In this document: positions 8,382-15,771 of the stretch, piece after piece
Numbering within the stretch: position 1 is the stretch's first letter
Layout of the letters: each line of letters begins with the position of its first letter
DNA from: Campylobacteraceae bacterium
GTDB taxonomy: Bacteria > Campylobacterota > Campylobacteria > Campylobacterales > Campylobacteraceae
Length of the DNA: 16,056 bases
Direction of reading: 5' to 3'
NCBI GenBank assembly: GCA_031276365.1
Contig: JAISNG010000153.1
Location: 1 to 16,056, forward strand
The notes under the pieces: generated by a model
The model's database searches: none
What the model saw: only the letters and a program-made list of their open reading frames with translations
Told to the model about the DNA's origin: nothing
Program-made: the position numbers and the translations under genes

Positions 8382-9259
8382 AACACGATATTTTCTACAG
8401 AACGTCAAAATATACAAATATCAGCTATGATTGTTTGGAAAAGTGAAAATGCTTCAATGACTATAGAGAACATCAAGCCTGAAGATATACAACCAATTTT
8501 TTTTAAAATTATGGAATCTGTTATTAAAAATGAATGTGCAAAAATGATGGTCGATGAGATATTGGAAAACCGTATAAAACTAGCTCATAATCTTTTAACT
8601 ATATTAAAAGAGATAGCCGACACTTGGGGTTTAAAAATATCTTCTGTGAATATTTCTAATTTAGTAGTGTCTAATGATAAGTTTATGCACAATATGGCAT
8701 TGCCTAAAGAGATTGAAATTTAACGAAAGGCTTCATTGGCAGAGATAGAAAAAAGTTTAACAATTGAACTGAAAAATATAGAAAAGACAATAGAAAGTCA
8801 ACTCGCTGGTTTAGTCGGAGAAAATAATTGGTGAAGAGAAAAAACGCGTTGCAAGCGCACTTGAAATTGCAGAAAAAGAGCGTGTTTTTAAATTATTGGA
8901 AAAAGATACTGAAACTGAGCAATTAAATGCTAAGGTTGCAGAAATTAAAGTCAATATTGCCGTCAAAATTGAATCCAATCGCATGAACGCTATTTTTACA
9001 GCCGAATCTGATAGATTGGAAAAAAGAAATTGCACTCTCGCAAAATATACACCCAATGCATTGCAATATGAATTAATAAATAGCCTTCCTGAAATATATA
9101 AAAATTTAAAATATATAATTTGACATTGTTTCATAGTGAAAATAGTGGACATTTAAATGAATAAATAAAGTAGGCCATCTATTTAGTTCTTTAGTATCGG
9201 GATTGAGTAAAAATATATCGACAATTGACGATAGTGAAAAAATAAAGATAATGAGATAA
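8382..9259 (+). pseudogene. Truncated, frameshifted SPFH (stomatin/prohibitin/flotillin-like) gene
   Basis: SPFH-like coding sequence begins at 8382, only 7 nt after the lolC stop, without start codon or membrane anchor. The NIQISAMIVWKSENA segment even precedes the first ATG (8427). Next come IMESVIKNECAKMMVDEILENR and ILKEIADTWGLKISSVNISNL, the classic end of an SPFH domain. The frame is broken by TAA at 8721-8723, after which reading in the same frame continues as a charged coiled coil (ASLAEIEKSL...) to TGA 8832-8834. It continues one frame over from about 8824 (EEKKRVASALEIAEKERV...) to TGA 9121-9123, including LAKYTPNALQYELINSLPEIYKNL. A further frame at about 9171-9259 (FSSLVSGLSKNISTID) looks like the old C-terminus. 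SPFH proteins form membrane microdomain scaffolds; this copy cannot make one. The family call is mine from pattern memory. Confidence 0.7.
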
Positions 9260-9329
9260 ATACTATGGATGGAAAAGGATAAAATAATGAAGACAATCAA
9301 TAATAAAAATTCATTTTTAAGGAGACAAT

Positions 9330-9667
9330 ATGTCAAACAATTTAAAAGTTGATGCCGAGTTTGTAAAGCATCCGACACAAGAAGGAGTGTTCATAAAACA
9401 CTTTTACGGCAAAGAGGACGGCGCATGTATCAACAATCTGGAAGTAAATATAGTTCCATGTTTTCAGATTGCGCCGCATATTCATTAGAACAGCTCCGAG
9501 TTTTTTATGTCGTAAGCGGCAGCGGGGAATTTTTGGACGATACCAAGTGGAAGTCTATAAAAGCTGGAGATGCTTTTAAAGCCCTGCAAGGCATAACGCA
9601 TGCCAGCAAAAATACGGGAACGAAAACACTAGTACTGTTCTCTACATTTTCTCCCGCAACAAGATAA
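9330..9667 (+). pseudogene. Cupin-domain protein gene with a nonsense codon and a frameshift
   Basis: An excellent ribosome site (AAGGAG, 9319-9324) precedes ATG 9330. The first frame encodes MSNNLKVDAEF... to QIAPHIH and stops at TAG 9486-9488, exactly where cupin motif 1 (HxH...E) should continue. It goes on in frame with NSSEFF, then a run of six T (9501-9506) that appears to have lost one T shifts it. The next frame reads YVVSGSGEFLDDTKWKSIKAGDAFKALQGITHASKNTGTKTL, which is cupin motif 2, and ends at 9665-9667. The intact product would have been about 112 aa, a single small beta-barrel, often metal-binding. The intact ribosome site and few lesions suggest recent inactivation, or sequencing error for the homopolymer lesion. 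Confidence 0.8.
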
Positions 9668-9684
9668 CATTGATAAAGCTTATG
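9655..9684. repeat. 30-nt direct repeat, copy 1
   Basis: CGCAACAAGATAACATTGAT begins the copy, which runs to ...CTTATG. It covers the last codons of the cupin pseudogene. The second copy lies 67 nt downstream with a single mismatch (G versus A at repeat position 24). Confidence 0.9.
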
Positions 9685-9721
9685 AAAACAGTGATAGTGA
9701 TTTAAAAATTTGTTTGTATTG

Positions 9722-9751
9722 CGCAACAAGATAACATTGATAAAACTTATG
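9722..9751. repeat. 30-nt direct repeat, copy 2
   Basis: This copy matches 9655-9684 at 29 of 30 positions. Sequence after it (to about 9819) has one open frame (KTYGALGCMSFLSAVKSVND...) of unknown origin that runs just into the 3' end of the kinase gene. The intervening bases do not repeat, so this is a local duplication or recombination scar, not a tandem array. Confidence 0.9.
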
Positions 9752-9809
9752 GAGCCTTGGGTTGCATGAGTTTCTTATCCGCGGTAAAAAGTGTTAACGA
9801 CTTATTGCG

Positions 9810-11051
9810 CTATTGGTAAAGAGTCTCCAAGTTTTCAAAACTAAATACATTTTCGCCGCTTTGGTGATGATATGTGAAGTTGATTTTGTGAGCTTTGAGG
9901 ATATTATCTACAATGTAAAGTCCAAGACCGAAACCTTTGATTTTATTGCTGCCCTGTGTAAACGGCGATAGATAATATTCAAACTCTTTTTCAAGCGGCT
10001 TTCCTGTACTAATAAATCTTATATTCTTGTCGTTTATGGCTATCGTTACGCTTTTATTTGTTGAATATTTCAGCGCATTATCTATCATATTTTTGACAGC
10101 TAAAGAGAAAAGCTTAAAATCAACATTCAAATGCAAATCCCTGCCGATGTTAAAATATATATTGTCCCGCTCTATCATCGCCAAGTCAATCGCTTCGTCA
10201 AATATATCTATAAGCCTGTAAGTGCCTATATTTGTCAGTTCCATGCCCGAAGTTATACTCTCAATAGACGCAAATTCGTTTATCATCGTTTCAAGCCGCT
10301 CAAAGATGGAGATGAGCCTGTGTTTTTGCTTTTCATCCCGCGTCATTTCGGCGATTATACGCCCTTTTGTTATTGGAGTTTTAAGCTCATGCATGATATT
10401 TCGCAAAAAAAGCTGGCGTGAATGGTTTAGTTTTTTAATGTGATTTACTGATGCGTAAAAGGCGTTGGAAACTTCGGAGATTTCATCTGTTCCGCTTTGC
10501 ATTTTCGGCGTTTCAAGACTGCCTTCGGCAAATTTATCTATCTGTTGTTTTAACTTTTTTAAAGGACGTATTTTCCTAATAACTAAAATATACGTGAAAG
10601 CGACGATAAACAAAACAAGTCCGAAAATACCTCTCATAATGTAATATCTATACGGCTGAAATTCACTGTCTTTCAAGAGCATGTTCGTATCGCCGTGAAC
10701 TATATTGAGGTAATTATTTTTTTCGTATGAGATGATAGCGCTTTCGCCTATCTTTTTTTGCTCCTTGTCAAGTATCTCTCCATGCGTTAAAATATGGCTT
10801 TTCAACACCTCATCGGTCATCTCTTCCATTTTATAATCTTTTATCTGTTCTTGCATCTGTTCTGCGGTGATAAAGTTATTTAGGTGAAAAAGTGTTGCTC
10901 CCGCTATGACGGAGTATTTGAAATTAAGCTCTTCGGTGTAATTCTCCTTGTCATGCTGTATAAGATACAAAAATGCCAGCGTAACGCTCACTGCGGAGAT
11001 GCAAAAGATAAACGTTATCGTGTAGAGAATGGATGATTTGAAATTTATCAT
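9810..11051 (-). CDS. cprS: Sensor histidine kinase, CprS-like
   Basis: This 413-aa membrane kinase has TM1 at about 9-31, a periplasmic sensor of roughly 105 residues, TM2 at about 139-158, then HAMP-like IRPLKKLKQQIDKFAEGSLE. The H-box is MHELKTPITKGR with phosphorylated His221. The N-box AVKNMIDNALKYS (Asn321/Asn325) and G-box GFGLGL (373-378) complete the HATPase_c domain. It starts at 11051, overlapping the response-regulator stop as ATGA, so the two are translationally coupled. Being beside htrA and ahead of the cbpA-hspR pair matches the C. jejuni CprRS locus as I remember it, where CprS controls envelope properties and biofilm. The signal sensed is unknown. The symbol rests on architecture and synteny. 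Confidence 0.75.
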   Translation of the reverse strand: MINFKSSILYTITFIFCISAVSVTLAFLYLIQHDKENYTEELNFKYSVIAGATLFHLNNFITAEQMQEQIKDYKMEEMTDEVLKSHILTHGEILDKEQKKIGESAIISYEKNNYLNIVHGDTNMLLKDSEFQPYRYYIMRGIFGLVLFIVAFTYILVIRKIRPLKKLKQQIDKFAEGSLETPKMQSGTDEISEVSNAFYASVNHIKKLNHSRQLFLRNIMHELKTPITKGRIIAEMTRDEKQKHRLISIFERLETMINEFASIESITSGMELTNIGTYRLIDIFDEAIDLAMIERDNIYFNIGRDLHLNVDFKLFSLAVKNMIDNALKYSTNKSVTIAINDKNIRFISTGKPLEKEFEYYLSPFTQGSNKIKGFGLGLYIVDNILKAHKINFTYHHQSGENVFSFENLETLYQ

Positions 11052-11725
11052 TTAATATATTTGTAACCTATACCTCTTACGGCATGTATATAACGCGGGG
11101 ATTTTGTGTCTTCGCCGAGTTTGTGTCTTATCCTGCCGACTATGACGTCTATGCTTTTATTTGCGCTCTCTTCGTTTATTGCTTCGCAGTTGTATATAAG
11201 CTCTTCGCGCGACACGACTCCGCCCTCTTTTTTGATGAGGTAAGAGAGTATTTCGTACTCTGCGGCAGTTAAGATAAGTTCGCTGTTTTTAAATGTTATG
11301 ATACGCTTGTCATTATCTACTGCCAAATCCCCCTTGATTTTCTCTGTGGGCGATTCGTTTTGAAGTCCCTGCCTTCTTAAATGGCTTTTGATTCTTGCCT
11401 GCAGTTCCATGGGATTGTAAGGTTTTGGCAGATAGTCATCTGCGCCGTTTTCAAGCGCGGTAACTTTGTCGGTTATGTCATGTCTTGCCGAAGAGATGAT
11501 GATAGGGATATTGTGCCGTTTGCGTATCTCCTTGCACATTTCAAGTCCGTCGAGTCCGGGCAGAGTCAAATCCAAAATAAGCAGGTCAAACTTCCCTATA
11601 TCAAGTGTAGAGAGTCCTATAAAAGGGTCTTCTATGGTAGTAATCTTCATGTCAAACTGCTCTAAATATTCGGTCAATATCTCAGCAAGTTCCGTATCGT
11701 CTTCTATCATCAGTATATTTATCAT
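11048..11725 (-). CDS. cprR: OmpR-family response regulator, CprR-like
   Basis: The 225-aa protein has a receiver domain (1-115) with acidic pocket E8/D9/D10, phospho-acceptor Asp52 in LLILDLTLPG, Ser79 in the switch position and Lys101 in LPKPYNP. A C-terminal winged helix follows (about 130-225: LTAAEYEILSYLIKKEG, SREELI, ANKSIDVIVGRIRHKLG, YIHAVRGIGYKY). It should bind DNA as a dimer when phosphorylated by the overlapping kinase. It is separated from htrA by a terminator and has its own TATAAT box. Location beside htrA suggests it may regulate that gene, as reported for C. jejuni CprR; no binding site was identified here. Confidence 0.8.
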   Translation of the reverse strand: MINILMIEDDTELAEILTEYLEQFDMKITTIEDPFIGLSTLDIGKFDLLILDLTLPGLDGLEMCKEIRKRHNIPIIISSARHDITDKVTALENGADDYLPKPYNPMELQARIKSHLRRQGLQNESPTEKIKGDLAVDNDKRIITFKNSELILTAAEYEILSYLIKKEGGVVSREELIYNCEAINEESANKSIDVIVGRIRHKLGEDTKSPRYIHAVRGIGYKYIK

Positions 11726-11751
11726 GTAAAGTCCAAAAAAGTTATTTTTTT

Positions 11752-11757
11752 ATTATA
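11752..11757 (-). promoter_or_regulatory. -10 box (TATAAT) of cprR
   Basis: On the minus strand CGCTATAATAAA lies 26 nt before the cprR ATG and only 4 nt past the T-run of the htrA terminator. It indicates independent transcription of cprRS. Confidence 0.6.
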
Positions 11758-11760
11758 GCG

Positions 11761-11783
11761 TAAAAGGAAGGGTTTCCCCCTCC
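11761..11783 (-). terminator. Rho-independent terminator of htrA
   Basis: On the minus strand GGAGGGG pairs with CCCTTCC (7 bp, one G-U) closed by a GAAA tetraloop and followed by TTTT. It begins 6 nt after the htrA stop. It is GC-rich against an AT-rich background, so it is likely real although the T-run is short. Confidence 0.75.
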
Positions 11784-11789
11784 TCAAAT

Positions 11790-13190
11790 TTACTGTATCA
11801 CAATAACGGCTATACCGTTTCGTCTTTGCAGATAGACGGCTTTTTTACCTTTGTTTTTGTTTAGTGCGGCTTTTAATTCGTCTATTGACGCAACAGGCGT
11901 TTCTCCTATTTGTATGATGACATCGCCGACTTTAAATCCTGCCTTTGCGGCTTTGGAATTCTCCTTGACATTTGTTACAAGCACGCCTTTGGTATTTTTT
12001 GGGAGATTGTATTTTGAGGCGTTCGTGATATTTTCAAGCGTAAGCCCGTCTATGATATCGTTATTTGTCTCACTGTTTACCGCTGTGTCGCTTTCTATTT
12101 TGTGGAGTTTGACGTTTACCGTGTATATTTTGTTGCTTCGTTCGTATGTTATGGAGATTTTCTCATTTGGACTTAGAGAGCCGATAAGGTTCATGAGTTC
12201 ATTTGCATTTTTGATTTTCGTGTCATTTACCTTGATAATCAAATCGCCTCTTTTAATCTTTGCGATATCCGCCGCTGATTTTTCCGCTACATCTTTTATA
12301 AGCGCACCCTCTTTATTTGTGTAAAGTTCTTTCAGTTCGCTTGTCAAATCATCTATGGTAACGCCAAGATAACCTCTTTCTATCTTACCTTTGGATACAA
12401 GAGATGAGGCAATTTTTTTGACCATATTTGAGGGTATGGCAAAACCGATGCCGTTATTGTCTCCGCTTCGCGAAATTATGGCGCGGTTGATGCCGATAAG
12501 CGCGCCGCGGCTGTCTATCAATGCTCCGCCTGAATTACCAGGATTTATTGAAGCGTCGGTCTGGATAAAGTTTTCATATTCGTTTATGCCTATGCGGTTT
12601 TTATTGAGGGCAGAGATAATGCCCTGCGTGATGGTGCTTCCTATGCCAAACGGATTTCCGAGCGCAAATACAACGTCTCCTTCTTGAAGATTGTCCGAAT
12701 TGGCAAAAGGTATCGTCTGGAGGTTTTTCTCATCTATCTTGATGACTGCTAAGTCTGTTTTTGAATCAAGCCCGATGATTTTTGCCTTGTACTCCTTGTC
12801 GCTGTCGGAGAGCGTTACAACTATCTCTTCCGCGCCGTTTACAACGTGGTTATTTGTAACGATATAACCGTCTTCTGAAATGATAACGCCCGAACCCAAA
12901 GAGGTTGATTGCCTCTGCTGCGGAGCGGAAAATGGGGAGTTTTTAAAAAATTCCTGAAAAAATGGGTCGTTGAACATGAAATCAAGCTGAGTGTTCACGT
13001 TTACCGTAGAAGTAGTAGCGATATTAACAACGCTTTTTTTGGCGTTTTTGACACAATCATGATATGAGAGGATAACGCTTTCATTTGCGGGCGTTGTTCT
13101 TTGTGTGATATTTGGCGCTTCAGCTATATTTATGCTTGCAGCGCAAAGCCACATGTAAGCAAAACAGAAAAAAAGTAGAATTTTTTTCAT
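11790..13190 (-). CDS. htrA: Periplasmic serine protease/chaperone HtrA (DegP/DegQ family)
   Basis: HtrA degrades or refolds damaged proteins in the periplasm. The 466-aa product starts with a signal peptide (MKKILLFFCFAYMWLCAAS), has a trypsin-like domain (about 45-265) and two PDZ domains (about 270-365 and 375-460: YLGVTID, IKRGDLIIKVN; GVLVTNV, KVGDVIIQIG). The catalytic triad is His115 (TNNHVV), Asp146 (KTDLAVIKI) and Ser220 (NPGNSGGA). Start ATG 13190-13188 has AAGGAG 7 nt upstream. The gene is monocistronic between a TATAAT box at 13226-13231 and a strong terminator, and is divergent from cbpA, so the two stress genes share a control region. In Campylobacter, HtrA also contributes to heat tolerance and host-cell interaction. 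Confidence 0.95.
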   Translation of the reverse strand: MKKILLFFCFAYMWLCAASINIAEAPNITQRTTPANESVILSYHDCVKNAKKSVVNIATTSTVNVNTQLDFMFNDPFFQEFFKNSPFSAPQQRQSTSLGSGVIISEDGYIVTNNHVVNGAEEIVVTLSDSDKEYKAKIIGLDSKTDLAVIKIDEKNLQTIPFANSDNLQEGDVVFALGNPFGIGSTITQGIISALNKNRIGINEYENFIQTDASINPGNSGGALIDSRGALIGINRAIISRSGDNNGIGFAIPSNMVKKIASSLVSKGKIERGYLGVTIDDLTSELKELYTNKEGALIKDVAEKSAADIAKIKRGDLIIKVNDTKIKNANELMNLIGSLSPNEKISITYERSNKIYTVNVKLHKIESDTAVNSETNNDIIDGLTLENITNASKYNLPKNTKGVLVTNVKENSKAAKAGFKVGDVIIQIGETPVASIDELKAALNKNKGKKAVYLQRRNGIAVIVIQ

Positions 13191-13225
13191 TAATTCTCCT
13201 TAATAGTGATTTTTTTAGAGCAAAA

Positions 13226-13231
13226 ATTATA
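13226..13231 (-). promoter_or_regulatory. -10 box (TATAAT) of htrA
   Basis: Minus-strand TTTTATAATTTTTG ends 35 nt before the htrA ATG, in the 176-nt divergent gap. It is a consensus hexamer without an obvious -35. Confidence 0.55.
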
Positions 13232-13278
13232 AAACATAATAGGTAAACATGTGGTTAATGCATCATTCAAAAGCCAAA

Positions 13279-13299
13279 GTTGATTGACATAGACTAAAG
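13279..13299 (+). promoter_or_regulatory. HAIR-like candidate HspR operator overlapping the cbpA promoter
   Basis: GTTGATT - 7 nt - ACTAAAG matches the HAIR consensus (CTTGAGT-N7-ACTCAAG, bound by HspR in actinobacteria and in looser form in Helicobacter/Campylobacter) at 11 of 14 arm positions with the exact spacing. It covers the -35 hexamer of the operon that encodes HspR itself, the expected place for an autorepressor. Confidence 0.5.
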
Positions 13300-13313
13300 A
13301 TTTATGCTACAAT
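13284..13313 (+). promoter_or_regulatory. Housekeeping promoter of cbpA-hspR
   Basis: TTGACA (13284-13289, perfect -35), an 18-nt spacer and TACAAT (13308-13313, 5 of 6) with a TGC extended -10. It is the only promoter in the window with a full -35, consistent with a strong promoter held down by a repressor. Transcription would start near 13320, leaving a leader of about 45 nt. Confidence 0.75.
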
Positions 13314-13366
13314 CGCTATAAATATTTTACGCACTTTTTGAGTATAAAAATTAAGGAGAAAAAAGA

Positions 13367-14239
13367 GTGAGCAAGAGTCTATACGAAACTCTGGGAGTCA
13401 GTCAAGGCGCGTCTGCCGAAGAGATAAAAAAGGCTTACAGAAGACTTGCGAGAAAGTATCACCCCGACATAAACAAGGAAACTGGCGCGGAAGATAAATT
13501 TAAAGAGATAAACGCAGCTTACGAGATATTGAGCGACGAGAAAAAGCGAAAACAGTATGACATGCACGGCGACAATATGTTTGGCGGTCAAAATTTCCAT
13601 GATTTTGCAAATTCGCAGGAAGGCGCAGACCTCAATGATATTTTGAGAAATATTTTTGGAGGGGGTTTTGGCGGCGGATTTGGAGGAGGATTCGGCAGTT
13701 TTGGAGGATTTGGCGGTGCGCAGACTCAAGAACTTGACGTCAATGCAAAAATAACCATACCTTTTGAAACGGCGATTTTGGGCGGCAAACACAAACTCTC
13801 ATACAACAGCGAAACATTTGACATTAAAATCCCCGCAGGCATAAATCAAAATGAAAAAATGAGGATAAAAGGCAAAGGGCGTGCATTTCAAGGACAAAGA
13901 GGAGATCTATTTTTGACGGTAGAAATCGCTCCGAACCAAATCTACAAAAGAGACGGCATAAATCTGGAGAGAAGTTTTGATGTTCCGCTCAAAACCGCGC
14001 TTTTTGGCGGTAAGGTCAAGATACCGACGCTTGAAAAAGAGGTTACTATGAAGATAGCGCAGGATACAAAACAGGGGCAGAAATTTCGCCTCAAGGGTTA
14101 TGGCGTAACAGACCGTAAAAGCGGACAAAAGGGCGATATGTATGTATTGGCAAATGTGATACTGCCAAAAGTTGATACTTTAAGCTCAAAACTGAAAGAG
14201 TTGATAAAAAATGAACTGACGGGAGACAGCGATGCATGA
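13367..14239 (+). CDS. cbpA: DnaJ-like co-chaperone CbpA (class B J-domain protein)
   Basis: The start is GTG 13367, with AAGGAG at 13353-13358. The 290-aa protein has a J domain (3-68) with the HPD motif at 32-34 that stimulates DnaK ATPase, a Gly/Phe-rich linker (about 98-117, repeated GGGFGGGFG), and two substrate-binding beta domains (about 122-200 and 203-280). It has no CxxCxGxG zinc fingers, which separates CbpA from DnaJ. It overlaps hspR by 8 nt (14232-14239), a coupled arrangement known from Campylobacter and Helicobacter, where HspR represses the operon. In that model CbpA would be made when heat relieves HspR. Class and context agree, so the symbol is secure. Confidence 0.93.
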   Translation: MSKSLYETLGVSQGASAEEIKKAYRRLARKYHPDINKETGAEDKFKEINAAYEILSDEKKRKQYDMHGDNMFGGQNFHDFANSQEGADLNDILRNIFGGGFGGGFGGGFGSFGGFGGAQTQELDVNAKITIPFETAILGGKHKLSYNSETFDIKIPAGINQNEKMRIKGKGRAFQGQRGDLFLTVEIAPNQIYKRDGINLERSFDVPLKTALFGGKVKIPTLEKEVTMKIAQDTKQGQKFRLKGYGVTDRKSGQKGDMYVLANVILPKVDTLSSKLKELIKNELTGDSDA

Positions 14240-14609
14240 TTATAAAGAACCTGTTTATCTGATAAGCGTTGTGGCAAAAGTCTTGGAAATTCACCCGCAG
14301 ACATTAAGACAATACGAAAGGGAAGGGCTTATAATCCCGTCGCGCACAGACGGAAAGATGAGGCTTTATTCGCAGATGGATATAGACAGGATAAAACTTA
14401 TCTTGCGGCTTACGCGCGAACTTGGCGTGAATTTAGCTGGAGTTGATGTAGTTTTGCAGTTAAAAGAGAAGATGGATGAACTTGAAAATACGATAGATGA
14501 ACTTAGAGTTGAACTCTCCAATGCAACGCAAAAAGGCAGCAGCATTGCCCCAAATAAAAATCTCGTCAAACGCAAAAAGACTTATGACGTGATAATTTTT
14601 GGGGAGTAA
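14232..14609 (+). CDS. hspR: Heat-shock repressor HspR (MerR family)
   Basis: The 125-aa protein has an N-terminal MerR-type winged helix (about 8-75: YLISVVAKVLEIHPQTLRQYEREGLI, then RTDGKMRLYSQMDIDRIKLI) and a coiled-coil dimerisation helix (about 76-98, LKEKMDELENTIDELRVEL). The HPQTLRQYEREGLI segment is typical of HspR within the MerR family. A basic tail (KRKKTYDV) ends the protein. The ribosome site GGGAG (14221-14225) lies inside cbpA. HspR normally represses chaperone promoters through HAIR inverted repeats, with DnaK as a possible co-repressor; the candidate site is at 13279-13299. Confidence 0.92.
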   Translation: MHDYKEPVYLISVVAKVLEIHPQTLRQYEREGLIIPSRTDGKMRLYSQMDIDRIKLILRLTRELGVNLAGVDVVLQLKEKMDELENTIDELRVELSNATQKGSSIAPNKNLVKRKKTYDVIIFGE

Positions 14610-14615
14610 GTGTAG

Positions 14616-15470
14616 ATGGATGACTTAACATTTTCACAAAGATATGGATATGAGCCGGCTAAAAAGATTTTACAAACTAACAGCATTGATGCTGAGCTCA
14701 AAAATAGACTGTGGAATGTTTTTAGCATAGAAATATTTAATAAACTTCAAAATGATGATATTTTTGCTTCTGAAAAAAGCAAACTTTTATCGGATTTTTG
14801 CAACAATCTTTGGCATAATTTTTATAAAAAAGACATTGACAATATACCTTATTATAGGTCTGATTGTAAAAAGATAATTTCTAAGCATTTTTTTGAAAGT
14901 AAATGGAACAAAGTATATAATTTTTTAGAGTTTTTAGTTACATTGAATATAAACAGTGATATTTTTATCAAGGAGGTCAATAAAGTTTTGGAAGAAGAGA
15001 ATTTTGCTTTTAGATTTATTGGCAAATCCATAGCGCCAATTTCTAATGGAATAGAGATTGAAGAGATAGAAGATGTTTTGAAAAAAACAAAATCTTTTAC
15101 GGCTTTTAAAGGTGCAAATGAGCATTTGACAACTGCGCTGGAGAGATTTTCAGATAAGTCAAAACCTGATTATAGAAATTGCATCAAAGAGGCTATATCA
15201 GCAGTTGAAGCAATTTGCAAACATTTTACCAAAGAAGATACACTTGGTGTTGCTTTGAAAAAATTAGAATCAAAAGGTTTGGTAATAAATCCTGTATTAA
15301 AACAAGGATTTGAAAAAATATACGGATATACAAACGGCAAAGATGGCATACGTCATGCATTATTAGAAGATGGCGTGATACCTGATTTTAATGATGCCAA
15401 ATTCATGCTTGTAGCTTGCAGTGCTTTTGTGAATTATTTAATCGCAAAGAGCGGCGAAATCATCAAATAA
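14616..15470 (+). CDS. AbiJ N-terminal-domain-like protein with HEPN-like C-terminus (candidate abortive-infection gene)
   Basis: The 284-aa protein begins with FSQRYGYEPAKKILQTNSID followed by ELKNRLWNVF, which matches the opening of AbiJ N-terminal-domain families (AbiJ_NTD4-type) often annotated in phage-defence genes. Residues about 1-160 form that domain. The C-terminal part (about 165-284) is all-helical, with DYRNCIKEAISAVEAICKHF and KDGIRHALLED (Arg246-His247), resembling HEPN-type domains, many of which are ribonucleases. A clean R-x4-6-H catalytic motif is not clear, so nuclease activity is unproven. It starts 6 nt after hspR, with a possible GGGGAG in the hspR tail, so it may be read from the heat-shock operon. 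It looks AT-richer than its neighbours, suggesting acquisition. No toxin-antitoxin partner is visible. Confidence 0.65.
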   Translation: MDDLTFSQRYGYEPAKKILQTNSIDAELKNRLWNVFSIEIFNKLQNDDIFASEKSKLLSDFCNNLWHNFYKKDIDNIPYYRSDCKKIISKHFFESKWNKVYNFLEFLVTLNINSDIFIKEVNKVLEEENFAFRFIGKSIAPISNGIEIEEIEDVLKKTKSFTAFKGANEHLTTALERFSDKSKPDYRNCIKEAISAVEAICKHFTKEDTLGVALKKLESKGLVINPVLKQGFEKIYGYTNGKDGIRHALLEDGVIPDFNDAKFMLVACSAFVNYLIAKSGEIIK

Positions 15471-15503
15471 TAATTTTAATATCAGAAATAAAAAAATTAT
15501 TTT
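15469..15503 (+). terminator. Weak AT-only hairpin after the AbiJ-like gene
   Basis: AATAATTTT (15469-15477) can pair with AAAATTATT (15493-15501), followed by TT. The stem lacks G-C pairs and is therefore weak; it may still end this transcript. Confidence 0.25.
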
Positions 15504-15590
15504 AAATCACTTTGGAATTTGTAATTTACTTTTTGGTGTGCATTATGCAAAATTTGCGCCGCTCCTCTGTCAAAATAAAAATATCTCTTA

Positions 15591-15668
15591 TTCTGTCGTT
15601 CCTGTATCCCTCTTCCCGCGACCGAACGTAAGTGAGCGCATATCGTAAGGGCAAGTGGGAATCCAAAA
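15591..15668 (-). repeat. Longer relative of the palindromic REP/dRS3-like element
   Basis: It begins TTCTGTCGTTCC and ends GGGAATCCAAAA, the same termini as the reverse complement of the element at 15772-15803, but with about 46 extra bases between them, including CTTCCCGCGACCG. It lies in inverted orientation to that copy, about 100 nt away. Confidence 0.6.
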
Positions 15669-15771
15669 GAACCTTTGCAAATAGGTAATGTGTTCATGGA
15701 AGTAATTTATGTTCTGAAGTTTGTCTTTTTATTTTTTTATGATTTAATTTTTGTCATATCATATAATGAAA

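Noticed and set aside
8811..9378. Minus-strand frames opposite the SPFH and cupin remnants
   Set aside because: No ribosome sites or family features; they mirror low-complexity AT-rich coding remnants on the plus strand.
9655..9751. att sites of an integrated element
   Set aside because: The copies are only 67 nt apart with no integrase or tRNA nearby, so they cannot bound an element at present.
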